This document shows, piece after piece, positions 39,301-52,200 of a stretch of DNA of 64,000 nt; position 1 is the stretch's first letter; every line of letters starts with the position of its first letter. The stretch is from Chionis minor. Lineage: Eukaryota > Chordata > Aves > Charadriiformes > Chionididae. The notes below the pieces were generated by a model that saw only the letters and a program-made list of their open reading frames with translations, made no database searches and was not told the origin of the DNA. The DNA is taken from NCBI GenBank assembly GCA_013398295.1, contig VZSF01001886.1:1308458-1372457 (forward strand), read 5' to 3'. Both the position numbers and the translations under genes were made by a program.

Positions 39301-41211
39301 GAGACTATTCATATTTAATTAAGGTCCTTTTTTCTACCTTTATATGCCACCTTCAGTAGCATAGTCCTCCTGTTATTAGGGCTACTGGCCAAGAGAGCAC
39401 TAGCATCTCGTGTCCTCTTGGTGGATTTAGACATCTCCCAGACCTTCTCCTGGCAGTCTTACATGAAGACTTGAAACCTTAATGCTGCATTGAGAATCTG
39501 TTCCTCTGTACTTCAGAGGACATCTTCTGCATTGCCTTCAGCAGAGCTGCAGCGCTTCGACCTGCACGTGCACCAGTCGGAGCCCCAGTCTGTGTGGCTT
39601 CCACAAGCGCGCGATGCCCAGCGCTGTCACTCTGCAGGTGCATTACTCATGCGGGGTATTTACATCTTGAGCTGGACCGACAAGAAGATGAAAAGGAGAC
39701 TCGGTTGCTTGGCCAGCTTTTGTTTTATAATTTAAAAGAGCTTCTGTATTTATGCATTGCATCCCTGTTGCAGAGTGTCTCTATTTCATCCAGGAGCTGA
39801 AAAAATTTATAGCTCCCAGATCTCACATTGTCTTTAAAATACAGTGTGATAATCACTATCAGGACACTGGTAAAGAACAATTTAAAAGATATTTCTTAGT
39901 AACCATTTGTCGTTTAAAATTATGTATTTCAATAGTAGGATAAACTAGGCATATGGAAAATATAAGAAAAATCAGTTTTACCGCTTTGCTTGCAAGCCAT
40001 CCAGGTCAAATATTTCACATTATGTCAGAAGTTAGTAAAATTTTCCACAGATGTTTCTGTTTTCTGCTCGGAAGACAGATACCTAAAACCAGTCTAGATT
40101 CATGCTCTGCGAGAACCCAGTGACTCTAGTGTTTGTACTGTCTCCCACTTGCAAACCATCAAAAGCCTAGAGATCATTGAGGCCATTTTGAAAGACATGA
40201 GTTTCATTGTTAGAATAAGTGAAGAAAAACCTGTACTCAGCCCTTTCCTGCACTGCGGTAGCGCTCCCCGGTTCGGCTGGTGCTCAGCCTCCAATATGCG
40301 AGGTGTGCTGGGCGTGCGTAGGAAAACGGGACCCATGCAAAGGAAAGGCTGAAGTATATAACAGAACTTTTCACTGTGTGGTATGTTGTATCAGCAGCTC
40401 ACGCATTTTTGTAAACATTCCCCAAAATTCTCCTTGGCATAGACCGTCCAAATGCAGAGAGCAGCAGACGGCACCAGCAGGTGTCTGCATGAAATGCTGC
40501 TCCTGAAGAGATTTCCAAAAGCAATTGCACTGCCTTTACCTTTGATCTTTTCCCCAACCAAAAGCATGTTGTGTTTTTGTTGTATTTTATTCCTTAGACT
40601 CTTACTATCTCATGCTCAGCCACAAATGCATTTTCCAGAGTTTCTCTCCTTCGTGTTTTTCAGCTACCATGAGGTGCTTGAAATCTGACTGGCAAGGCTA
40701 AATATCTTATTTCATTGTCTATACACCAATTATTTACAGGAATCTTTCATTCTTCGAGTCGTGTCATATGTCTCGAAATATTAGCACGAGACCACAAACA
40801 CCTCGTCAACCTCCTGTTCCTGAGTAGCGTAGCTAATCTTAATTTAAGCCTTAAAAAATTAGGTAGTTATTTGGAATTTAGGAATTTTGTCTCGTGAGTT
40901 CTTATAGATGCTGTGCCAGATCATCAGCTGACCAATATTCAGATGAAGTTATTACTAACAAAAATAAATATACATACTTATGTACTGAAAATCTTCAAGT
41001 ACTTACATTAAAACATATGTTTTATGGTACGCTTTAGGTGTGCCATCTGTCCTGCTACCTTGCTAGCGAATACAAAGATGCAATATCTGCTGCAAAACAT
41101 TTACCATCTGAAGTGAATAAAGAAATTATGGTGGTAATGTGGAAGGAAAGCGTGTCCACACAGATGGAAAATTGGTTGCGAGTCCTGGAGAATGACAATG
41201 TTTCTCCTGTG
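36323..41211. other. Intergenic sequence, no gene seen
   Basis: Apart from a TTTA microsatellite, nothing is recognised. A GC-richer stretch at 38.42-38.60 kb has a short open frame without known features. Confidence 0.6.
37354..37382 (+). repeat. (TTTA)n microsatellite
   Basis: About six to seven perfect TTTA units follow CATATA. Confidence 0.92.
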
Positions 41212-41633
41212 TCATAGAATCCCGGGTTGGAAGGGACCTCGAGGATCACCTGGTCCAACCCTTCTTGGCAAAAGCACGCTCTAGACAAGATGGCCCAGCA
41301 CCCTGCACAGCCGCATCTGAAGTGTCCATTATTGGGGAATTCACCGCTTTTCCAGGGAGATTGTTTCAATGGCTGATTGTTCTCATTGTGAAAAACTTGC
41401 GTCTCATTTCCAATCAGAATCTCCCCAGGAGTAACTTGTACCCATCACCCCTCATCTTTTCCACGTGACTCCTTGTAAAAAGGGAATCTCTATCTTCTTT
41501 GTAGCCACACTTTAAGTAGGGGAATGTGGTGGTAAAGTCTCCCCTCAGCCTTCTTTTCTGAAGGCTGAACAAGCCCAGTTCTCTCAGCCTGGCCACATCT
41601 TTTTGTACGGTGGGGACCAAAACTGAAAGGGTC
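41212..41633 (-). mobile_element. CR1 LINE, 3' portion (inverted, older subfamily)
   Basis: The stretch starts TCATAGAATCCCGGGTTGG and AAGGGACCTCGAGGATCACC. It continues through CTCCTTGTAAAAAGGGAATC, CTCCCCTCAGCCTTCTTTTC and AGGCTGAACAAGCCCAGTTC to GGGGACCAAAACTG. The order matches a reverse-complement CR1 of about 420 bp. It differs clearly from the copy at 42.85-43.24 kb, so it belongs to a different, more diverged subfamily. Confidence 0.92.
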
Positions 41634-42849
41634 ATCCGTCCCTTTCTTCCCACAGCAAGGGTGAACTGCCTGCCCACATTTCTTCCATAAGGAAGACTGA
41701 GAGAGAATAACAGGTAGGTAAAGCCAGGTCAGGGATCAAGATTAGTATTTAGGTTTATGTTTAAAATGAGGCGGTAAGAGGTTCTCAAAGCCTTGTTCTT
41801 GGTTATGGTATTATTTTACTTCGTTTCTGTGCATTCATATTCAACATGGCAATGAAGAGTCCACCTTTTTATTGAAACAGCTGGATTAAGATTAAACTGA
41901 TTAAGCCATCTTGGCTGCTTTTAAGTAGCTGCTGTAATTGCCAGAGGGATCTGAATAGTATCTTCCCAAGAGGAAGCAAAAATATAGTCCATGCAGGGAT
42001 AAATAAAGAACCGAGTGGCCCATCAGAAGGTTTTCCAGTAAGAACTGAGCTATGGTACGAAAAATGTGACAGAGCTGAGGATGGAAAGGAAGGTAGCATT
42101 CCAGATGACAGGGCATGCGAATTAAGTCTCGCATGCTTTTAGGCACCACAGTAAGTCTCATTTTTTAATCTAAAAAGAACAGTCACATAATTCCCTTCCA
42201 TGGCAAAGGGCTGACTTGCGAACAGGAGCTCGTGCTACTGCTTGGGGCTACAAATTCACCTAGACATTTCCCTCCTCCCTTGGTCAGCCCTCCTGCCTTG
42301 CCCGTTCCCCAGCAGCAGCGAGTCCGGTCGCTTTGTGAGTCCCGTCCCCTCTCCTGAAGGCTGCCCGGCGAGCCGTGGTCTGCAGCTCCCGTTCCACCCC
42401 ATTAGTGCCTCTCCGTGCAGCGCTCCTGTCAGTCACTGTCACGCCAGTGGTGCTGCTCCCAGCAATGCCAGTGCAGCAAAGAGGAGACAAACAGTCTAAT
42501 GGTTGCCAGCAGCTGGAGCGAGGCTGAGGCAGAGTAACTGTTTCAAGTATTTTAGGCATTTCTGGAATATTGGCTATACGAGTGTACGAATGGCAAAGTG
42601 ACATCTGAGTTTAGCTCTTTGGTACCAGCTGTAGTTCATTTCTGTTGCCAGCGGCAAGGATGTTCACTAATTGAATGGAAAGCTTCAGGGATTGCCTGTG
42701 CGTCCGCTCCTCCTCAGAAGCCAGAGTCAGTCAAACGCCACGCTGCCATCGCTCCGACTACCAGAGCTCCTCGGGTCCAGCAGGAAGAGGGCTACGTACC
42801 AGGAGGAGTCACGCTGCCAGTCTGGCCCACAGAGCCTGCAGGCCCTGCT
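41634..42849. other. Intergenic sequence between two inverted CR1 copies
   Basis: Open frames around 42.24-42.85 kb are proline/serine-rich and run straight into the CR1 copy. I see no independent gene. Confidence 0.6.
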
Positions 42850-43245
42850 ATCACAGAATCCCAGAGAGGTTTGGGTTGGAAGGGACCTGAAAGCTCATCC
42901 AGTGCCACCCCCTGCCCTGGGCAGGGACACCTCCCACCACACCAGGCTGCTCCAAGCCCCATCCAACCTGGCCTTGAACCTCCAGGGATGGGGCAGCCAC
43001 AGCTGCTCTGGGCAACCCCACCAGGGGCTCCCCACCCTCACAGCAAAGAATTTCTCCCCAATATCTCATGTAAATCTCCCCTCTGCCAGTCTGAAGCTGT
43101 TACCCCTCGTCCTGTCACTCCATGCCCGTGTGAAAAGTCTGTCTCCAGCCTCCCTATAGCCCCTACTGGAAGGCTGCTGTAAGGTCCCCCTGGAGCCTTC
43201 CCTTCTCCAGGCTGAGCACCCCCAGCTCTCCCAGCCTGCCACCAT
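42850..43245 (-). mobile_element. CR1 LINE, 3' portion (inverted)
   Basis: TCACAGAATCCCAGAGAGGT, TTGGGTTGGAAGGGACCTGA, CACCAGGCTGCTCCAAGCCC, GGATGGGGCAGCCACAGCTG and TTCTCCAGGCTGAGCACCCC are all standard reverse-complement CR1 landmarks. About 395 bp is kept. Overlapping open frames in this stretch are fragments of the dead element. Confidence 0.96.
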
Positions 43246-46200
43246 GTCATCAAAAAAGAGGAGCAACAGCTGTTTTACATTGAAGAGGCAGAAATTAATC
43301 ATTCTTGGAAGGAAAGAAAAACAAGTCTGTGAACAAACCCACCTGCAAACACTATTGAGTGCTTCCCACAGGTTCGTCTTCCAAGCAGGCTCTGGGCTGC
43401 GTGATGTGCCATGAAAGAGACGGTTCCTCTCCATTCCTGCCTGTCTCCAGCTCTGCTGCACTATTTAACCTGTCAATTCGCAGCTGCAGCACAAACTTTT
43501 GATTTAATTTTCTTACAAGTGTCTGATGAGAAAAAAGTGTCTCTTACCTTACCGAGACTGACTTTGACTCACTAACATGATATTTAAGGGCTGACACATT
43601 CATTTCTCCCTGAATTGTTTAGACTTTCCCCATCATAGACTCCCTAACTAGAACATAAATTCTGCAGACAGGGTGGTGGCGTCACACGTTACATGCTGTT
43701 TAACACTGACGTGAAATCCTTCCTCTTCAGGCATGCAAATTTCCTGCAGATACATGATCTAGTTTATGTGTGTGCACACTGAAAACACTGAAAATAGTTG
43801 AGTTGCTGCTTGCAACTCCAAAAAATCCATTCAGACGGTTAAAGAAAAAAAATCCCCACTGCCAGTTTCCTGTCCTATCAGCAATTTCTGATTCCAAACA
43901 TTTATTTAACCTGTGTTATAGTACTAGCAGTACAAAGTCCGCTGCCAATGAAGGAAACCTCTTTGCTCTAAAGGACATCAAAAAGTCATCTTTGCTCTGG
44001 GATTCCACGTTTCCTCTGAAGCACTTGCAGTGGCCTGGCAGATTACAGGCAACTGCCAGTGTGGGAACCTGTCAGCTAGTCCATTCTCCTCTTGTGATCA
44101 CCAGGTATATTTTGACCATTCTTACCGGGTGTGTTTTAAATGATTCAGAGATGATGATTCCACTGTATCCTTAAGCACCCTGTTCCTGTACTAACATGAG
44201 AAAACTGACCCTTCTCCTTTTCCCTTAATGAAAGTGAAATAATATATTTCTTGCCCTCATCTCCGTAGACAGGGAGGACAATTCAGGGGCAACATATCTG
44301 AAAAGTGTCGCCGTCCTCATCTCTCCTTCAGTCTTCTTTTCAGCAAACCGGTCCGGGTGCTCTGTTCACATCTACTGCCATTTTTGTCCCTTTCCTCTGA
44401 CTTCTCCTCATTTCTTCAACAGCTTTCCCAAAGCATGAGTTTTAGAGCCAGGGATAATATAATTCAGCTGAAGCGTTAGTGCTGGTTGGAAATAAATAAA
44501 TACTACCTGTATTTTAGCAAAGCCTTTTGACTGCCACATAGTTTATTGTCAACGGGAACTCCCACAAAGCTGCTGCATTGTGATGCCTGGTACCTACTTT
44601 TCTGACTGCAATAGTTAGCAATTATTTGATTGGATTTCACCTTATATTTGGCTTGTATCTGACTGGCCAGTCGTGCACGGAAAACCTCAGCCTCGAGATG
44701 AAAAGCTGTCTGATATATAATACCTCATATCATCAAGTTTGCTAAGAGGAGAAAATGGGTACTGCAATGCTGCACCTGACATCAAAGACTTTGAGTTTGC
44801 ATTCCAGACCTCTTAATAGTTTCCTATTAAAATAATACTTAAAACAAAGGAAAATGTAAATATTAAACACTAATAGCACGTGTTGCAACTTATTTGGTGG
44901 TATATGGCTCATTGACCTGGTTAGTTTAATATCAGTGTAGATATATGTGGGATTTTTAAGCATCATTATATACTGTATTCCTGTTGGTGCTTCTCCACTT
45001 ATTGCTGTGGTAACATGTTTGGCACGAGGAACATATATAATGCTAATATTTCTATGATATACAAACCCAATAAAAGCTTTTTCAATTTCATTATTTTGAC
45101 AGGCAGATTCCATTAATACATCCACAACAATCATGTTCCTTCAGAATCTAAGAGAAGAGGATTATTAAAAATTACAGACAATACCCCTATACACTTAATC
45201 TCTCCAAATTCACTTTACAATTGCTGTCAACATCAATAATGTTAGACAGTATAATTAGGTTTGTATGAAACATCAGAACTTGGCTATTCTCCAAAGGGGA
45301 TTTCTGTCCCCACCTAACAGTGCAGCGTGGGGGTTTTCAGTCAGAGGAAGATGCTCCCAAATTCCCATGGAGACATATGGGCTGTACGACAGCCAGGTTG
45401 CTTCCCCTCATCCCATTCTCCATACCATACCTTTGGTCCACACTTTTGGTATCAACCCATGCCTACTGATTTCATCTGTATTTTTATTGATACAAGCTTT
45501 TCAGTATCAGTATCAGCTCTCATTCTGACCAGCCCTGTATGCGACATTTATAAAATCAGTTTCTGTCATGGCTTTGTACAAAACGACTTTGTGCACCCAC
45601 TTTCATACCAGGCTTATCAGTTAATCTATCAAACAAAATACAATTTAGTCTTTCCATGAGGTTCCTGGAAGGTCAAGCTAAGTATGAGCAACTGGAGTTT
45701 CTTACTGGGCTCTGATATGTTTTTCCAACAATTCTATGAGTTGTCAGGCAAAGATTGAGAAGATGCAGAGGTATTTGTGCCTTAAATCAGAAGTGGTTCC
45801 AACTGGGAAGTGGCCTATACACTGTTAAATGTTGTCTGTACAGGTTTCCAGTGGCGTGTGGTTAAGTAATGAATTTTAACGGCACCCACTTTATATGGAA
45901 CAAAGGGCTTTTATCCTTTTGTGTTCTGGTGTTGTCTGAATTTATTGCAAGAATTTCCGACAGGGAGACATATAACAGGGAATGACTCTAATGTTTGAGC
46001 AATACAACATCGATAGCATGTATATTTGGTAAGTTTAACATGAATGATGACCCCTAATCACAGCACAGTCAGGGCTTCAGTCAGATAATCTGATTCCTCT
46101 GCTCTTAATGCCCAGTTTGTAAACTGGAAGATAGATACGTCATACACATATGAATATAGATCAAAAGGGTGACTGCACACATTGACAGGACACTAATTAA

Positions 46201-49200
46201 ATTGATCCACAGTTAGTGATTACCTATTCTGAGCTGTTAATTTTGCAAGTGATAAGATACGCTGCCTTTTTTTTCTAATTAGAGAGGCACTGATACTGTC
46301 TGTCTCCCCAAGACAGTGAGTGCCACCTATTGTACACTCGCTGCCTCGGAACGGCCAGGAATTCACAACCTGCCACGCGTACAGCCGAACAACGAAAGCA
46401 CTCCGCAGGGAGCAGAGCCAGGGTCTTAGCTCTGGCCTGCAATGTGTAAAGCATCTCAGAGAGTAGACAGAAAATAGACGGACATCTCTATGCAGGTCTG
46501 CGGGAATTTGGCAAGCGGTGGCTCTTCCCTCAGCTGTCCTACGTGGGCGTGCAAGTGTTTGTAGAAGCAGAGGTGAGGAGCTTCAGGGAATCTACAAGCT
46601 GTGACCATGACACCTGCCAGTACCAAGGCACTGGGGTTTTTTGCTGAAGGCTCCGTAGATATGCTGTGGCCAAACCTTGATTAAGATCAGAAAGTAAAAG
46701 TACTGACACAGTTGACAGTGTTGATATTTAGGAAAATAAAACACAGTTGTATTTCTGATAATCATCCCAGTGAACCAAAGCAGGAAAAAGAGATTGTAAG
46801 GCGCCTGTCAAAAATTCCTTACCAACAGAAACTTTGTGGGTAATTCTCAGAAAATGTGCTCTGTGGGGGTTCAACAAGTGAATGTGCAAAGACAAATACT
46901 AGAAGAATGCTGTTAAGAGAAGCGGGATTTAATAATGTATTTAAGGTTGTGAAGTATGCCAGACAGAGCTATCATTTTGCACCCTTAGAAACAGCACCCT
47001 TGTCTCCAGAAGTGATACTGAGGGCGGTTCCTGACGAACCGTTACCAAAGAGGTTATGCAAACGCGCGGTGTTTTGTCTGCAGTTCATTTTGCACAGCAA
47101 AATGGCACCTCCGTGCCAAAGCAGCTAGAGCTGGGCATGACTCCTCTGATGGATGGCACAGGACAAAGTGACTCAAATCAAAAGGCAGAAATCCCAAAGT
47201 TTGATTAAAATAAAAAGGAATTCAAGAAAGGAATTCTACTCAGTCCTTTTGTCCTTTGAATTTCACTCCAGCGAGAGATTAGAAGCTGAAAATGGACTTG
47301 AAATGACTACACAGAAAACTTTGGGACTGTTCTGCAAGGGAGATTTGCCTGTAAGCAAAGAGATACAGGTTTAGGTACCTTTCTCAGAGTCTGAGCCAAT
47401 GACCATAGAACTAATATTATTTTTCTTATTTCAAAGAGCTTTGATTCAGATAGTTGGGAATAAAAAATGAAAAAAAGTGAAATTAAGAAGTAAAAACAGT
47501 TCAAGGTCGAGAGATTTTACAAGTGTTGAGCTAACACAATAGAGCTACGTGTATTTAATACATGTTGATCAGCATCTCATGAACAAAGGATTCAGGATGG
47601 ATCCATACTTTATTGCAAACCTCTCTTTCAATCGAATAGTTTTTTGTGTTTATAGGCCAGACTTGTAATTTAAGGGAAGGATTTACAAGAGGAGCCTAAA
47701 GGATATAAGCATTCAGCTGTTTATGAAGTTCAATGGCATTTGAGTGTCTGACTCCCGCAGCTCTATTATGAATTCTAACCGTAACTTATTGACAATAGTC
47801 TTTCAGTTCAGAAAGCACAAAATGGTTACCCTTTACAGTAACAAAATATTAGTTTTGTAGCCATCACAATAATCTGGTCTGCCTTGCAGGCACTATTTTG
47901 TGGTCAAAATCAGGATAATTGACGCAATTTACCACAATGGAAAATTCAGCTTTGTGTATGTGGGAGTGCTGACTTCACTACAAATGTACCATCGCAAGGT
48001 ACATGCCCACAAGGTGGTGTCGCCAGCTCCAGCTTCTCCATCCAGAAACCTTTTCCCTCTTGCCGGCTCCCTGACCCCATCTATCCAGCAGACCCCCCGC
48101 CCAGCCCAGAAATGCTTCCTCAGCGTCTCCAAGCTGGGCCTGCTCCAAGGCCTCGCAGACTTCATTCCCAGCTCCCTTTCCCCAGGAACTGGTCTGATTC
48201 CAGAAAACACCCCAGTCCATCACCTCACCGCTGCCGTCCCGCTCTAGGAGTCTGAATGACGTGTTGGGACGTAAAACCAAGAGTTAGGCACGACAGAGAT
48301 GGATCTGGAGCATTAGGTAAAGATCCAGTTCGTCTTGTGGCTTTTATAGGTAGATTTTGCAGGAGCAAATTCTAATAAACACCTGCATGTGCCCAAAAGG
48401 GACTCTCCCGCTGCAGCCAAGCTGCGCCCGCGGGGAGCTCTGGGGACGGGAGCAAACAGGGCTCGGAGCCGCGTTCTGCTGCCCCGATAGCTGGGCTGCC
48501 CAAATGCAGGGACAAATGCCTGTTTTAAATTCTTCACCTTAGATAAAAGATATTAAACTTTGGAGCTGTCATTGCATAATATTCCTTGACTACTAAAATG
48601 CCTGCTAAGAAGTGCAAAGAGACAGAGGAAGCTGAATGCCTTTGCAATAGGGCCAAAACCAGGCTGGCGGTAGCTGTTTCGGGAACACTTAATGCGGTCG
48701 CCGAGTTGCTCAGGCAGCTCAGCGCATCCTTTTGACACCGTGCCTGTAAACAGTGATTCCTGCTTGACTGAGGGTGCGAAGGGGGAAATTCTAAGACAAA
48801 GTTAATTTACATCTTAAAAGAGTTTCCTCTTAAAAAACACACCATGGTAACAAAATTTCAGTATTGTAATGATTAATGTCACTACACTGCACCGACTCCA
48901 CTGCCTCATAATTAAATAGAAGATATTCAGTTGTGAAGCACTTGAATATGATAATGGTTTATGTATTAACTCATTCACCTTGCAGTTTCTTGACCTATTT
49001 TTCATTTTTAGAGGCCCGTAATGATGGAGCGTATACAGTAGTACAGACTCTGAGAGCAGTCTCTGAGTCGTCCTGGGGGAAGGAAAGACACTGTTGGTAG
49101 TGGCTTTAGGTCAGCCTTCCTGATAAACTGAATCCAAAACCTGGAAGTACATCTTCTGAGGACTTCCTAAGGATTCCAATTAGATAATTAATTCCCATTA

Positions 49201-52200
49201 ATTTTCCACGAACCAAATGACAGATGGAAAGGCAAACTGGGAACTATGCTGTTCCGCTTGTTGTGAGTTGCCACTTGCTGGTGGGAGGGATTGCCTCCAC
49301 CTAGTGAAACAGGGAAACGCCTGAACTCCTGCGCAAGCACACCTCCCCCGGCACGAATCCAGAAAGTGCACGGAATGCACTTCCTAAGCGGTCGACAAAA
49401 TTCCCGATAATGATGTTTCTCTGCTGTGTTAAAGCCACCTACATTGCCAGATCTTGGGATTTTAAATCAGTAGATGTGGTTGCTTGGGTTTTTTGCCTGT
49501 TTCTGTCCATGTCTCGCTCTGTCATGTTTGCCGAGTATCTTACATGAATTATGTGAATGCCTAAAGTTAACCATTGAAGTTCAGCAAGATACTGAAATAA
49601 ATCTCAGTTTCTCAGAAGGGCTCCCGCACTCTCCACTCAAGTCAAGCACATGATTGTTTCACCCTCATCGTGGTCTTGTTAGCAAATATCCCGCAACTTC
49701 ATAGCAGGGTGCCAGTTTTCCTCCTCATTTCTGATACAACTAACTTCTCTACATGAAAGCACAGACCCTAAATAATATTGGACCTTTAGCTTAAAAAATA
49801 CATATCCTGATGAGTATTTATTCAGCACATTAAAGATATCATCCGTGCGTTGCTTTCATTTGGCTCATAAACCTGAATATTGCGAAAAACCTGAAGACGG
49901 TGTTTATTCAGCCCATCAGAATAGCATCAGTTCAGGAAAACTTGTATTTCTGTTTAGGATACTTACAGGCTCCCTATTACTGTCCTGTCAAAACACTTCA
50001 TAATCTTCGGAGGTATTTCTTTGAGACAGGAAGGACTGTTCCCATTTCACAGCTGGAGAGACCTATTAGGCAGATGCCTGACATTGAATTTCCAGTAATT
50101 CCAGTGGAGGTAGAGGCTGAATACTTTGTTAAAATCTGGCTGGAAGTAAGTGAGCCATGGTCCCAGAGGAATCTCATGAAGTGTGATTTTCAGAGTTGCA
50201 TCAGCAATCAACCTTTTGGGACACCTGGCTTCCTGATTTTCCTCTCATGTTGCGGGTATTTTATTTTGAGTGCCAGAACTAGGTGTGTACAGCGTTATTA
50301 CCTTAGGTTTTCAGCTTAAACCTGAGCCAAAACCTGCCAGCAGGTGGCATTAAACCTTTGTACCTTCAGTGTTGAGTCACTCCAGAATTCTTTATTCTTG
50401 TTCATTCCAGTTTGGATTTGAAGAGATACCATTCTATACTGTGACTTCTAGGAATGTCTGAATGAGATGGTGCCCAGATTCTATAGCCCGAGCTTTTACA
50501 ACTTCTGACATCATTGGGAAAGTTTAGCTCGTGTTTCCAAATTCCTAAGTTTATCTCCTTAGGAATATAAGCTTTCCAAAACGTCCTGCTTTTGACATAT
50601 GGTTCCTCCTGTGTGATGCTGGCATCTGTAAGTAGAATGCCCTGATGCTCTGACCAAGAAATGTATGGCGCGCCATCCTCTCCATTTGCTTCATTAGATC
50701 CCACTGGCTTTCCTGGAGTCGTTCCCGATTTGCCCACACAGAACAGAAAGAAGGATCAGGCACTGGAGTGAGACATTCTTTCCACCATAGATGGCAACAG
50801 GAGCTCACTAGTCGCTACTGCTTTCAAATGAATTTCTAAATGAAAATACCTTTTATTCTGTCAGTAATTTAACACAGAGATGACAGGTTCTCTTGGTTTT
50901 CCATCACTTACAGCCTGTGTCAGCAGCTTTTCGGGATCTGGAATACACTCTGGTTTCTACACTAGAAGTCATTTCTTTATGTTGACTTTTTGCTAGGCAC
51001 AACTGTGAGTGCTAGTGCCTTGTAATACATTTGTTATTCTTTTTTTTCATAGAAATCTGTAACACATTCTTTGGAAGATTTGTTGGTACAGTTTCCACAA
51101 TCACTTCCTATTCTTTTCCATATATATTCTAAATGAAATTCAATTAAATAGGTTGATGGTGTTTGTATCAATCTAAGCAGCATTCTTGGCAACATAACAA
51201 GCTGAACTGGACTGAGGTTTTGTGTTTTTATGATAATCCTGGCCATAGCTGATGTTTCTTAAACTAAATGTTTGAAAGCAAAAACATGGATTGTTTTAAA
51301 TGTGAGATTCCTGTCTCTGGTTATGTAGAAGCTGTTCTGGGCAGGAGGGAAATATTGCAGGATAAAAAACACCCCTTCACAGATAACCTGCAAAATACGT
51401 TGGGAAAAAATCCAAAGCACAAATAGTAGTTCTGTGTCTGACTGTCAGTACTGTTATTGTGGAAGCATCTTGGAGCCCTAATTAGAGACTAATATCTCCT
51501 GTTTCAGGCTCTGCATCTGAAAAGATGGCACCTGCTCATACAATACATAGACCAAGATTCACTGGTGTTTGATGGAGGTCAGGAAGCATGGTGAAGTGGT
51601 GGTCTACAGTTCTGAAAGAAACAGGTAAGTGTAATATTTTTTCTTCTCTTTTATATTAATATGCTGATCTCTTCTAGCCCTGGACGTTTTACCTTTATCA
51701 CTTCCTTGGATTAAATTCACAACTTAGAAACGTGACGCTTGTCTTGCCAGCTGTTTGCGCGCCTCCTGCATGACTGAACTAGCGCATCCCCGAGCTGATT
51801 TGCAACAGCTCTCAGCCTTTCATAAGGGGAGGCTTCAAGTGTGACATTGTGTGACGCTTTGCAAATGCCTAGAAAAAACGATGTGATTGCAGAGTCTGTC
51901 AAGATCACTTTCAACATCTGTGTAATCAGGATTTGACCCAAGGTCCCAGAGAGGTTACGGTTGTTTAAGTGCTCTTCTCCACAGTCTCACTTCTGGACAA
52001 TAACCTTAGTGTGACAGACAGCAGATTTCACCTTAGCAAATTTCATGCTAATCCCAAGTATATTTATATTGGCAAGAACTAGAGATCGACACTACCAGAT
52101 GTCTCCCTGAGCCATGATTCAGGCATTTAAAAACACTGAAGGGAGAGAGGGAAACCAATCTTCCCTAATTTCTGTTTCTTCTTTGAAGTATCAGTTACTG

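Noticed and set aside
42598..43461. Open frames of 131-194 codons on both strands
   Set aside because: Most of their length is the CR1 fragment at 42,850-43,245, and both strands are open at once.
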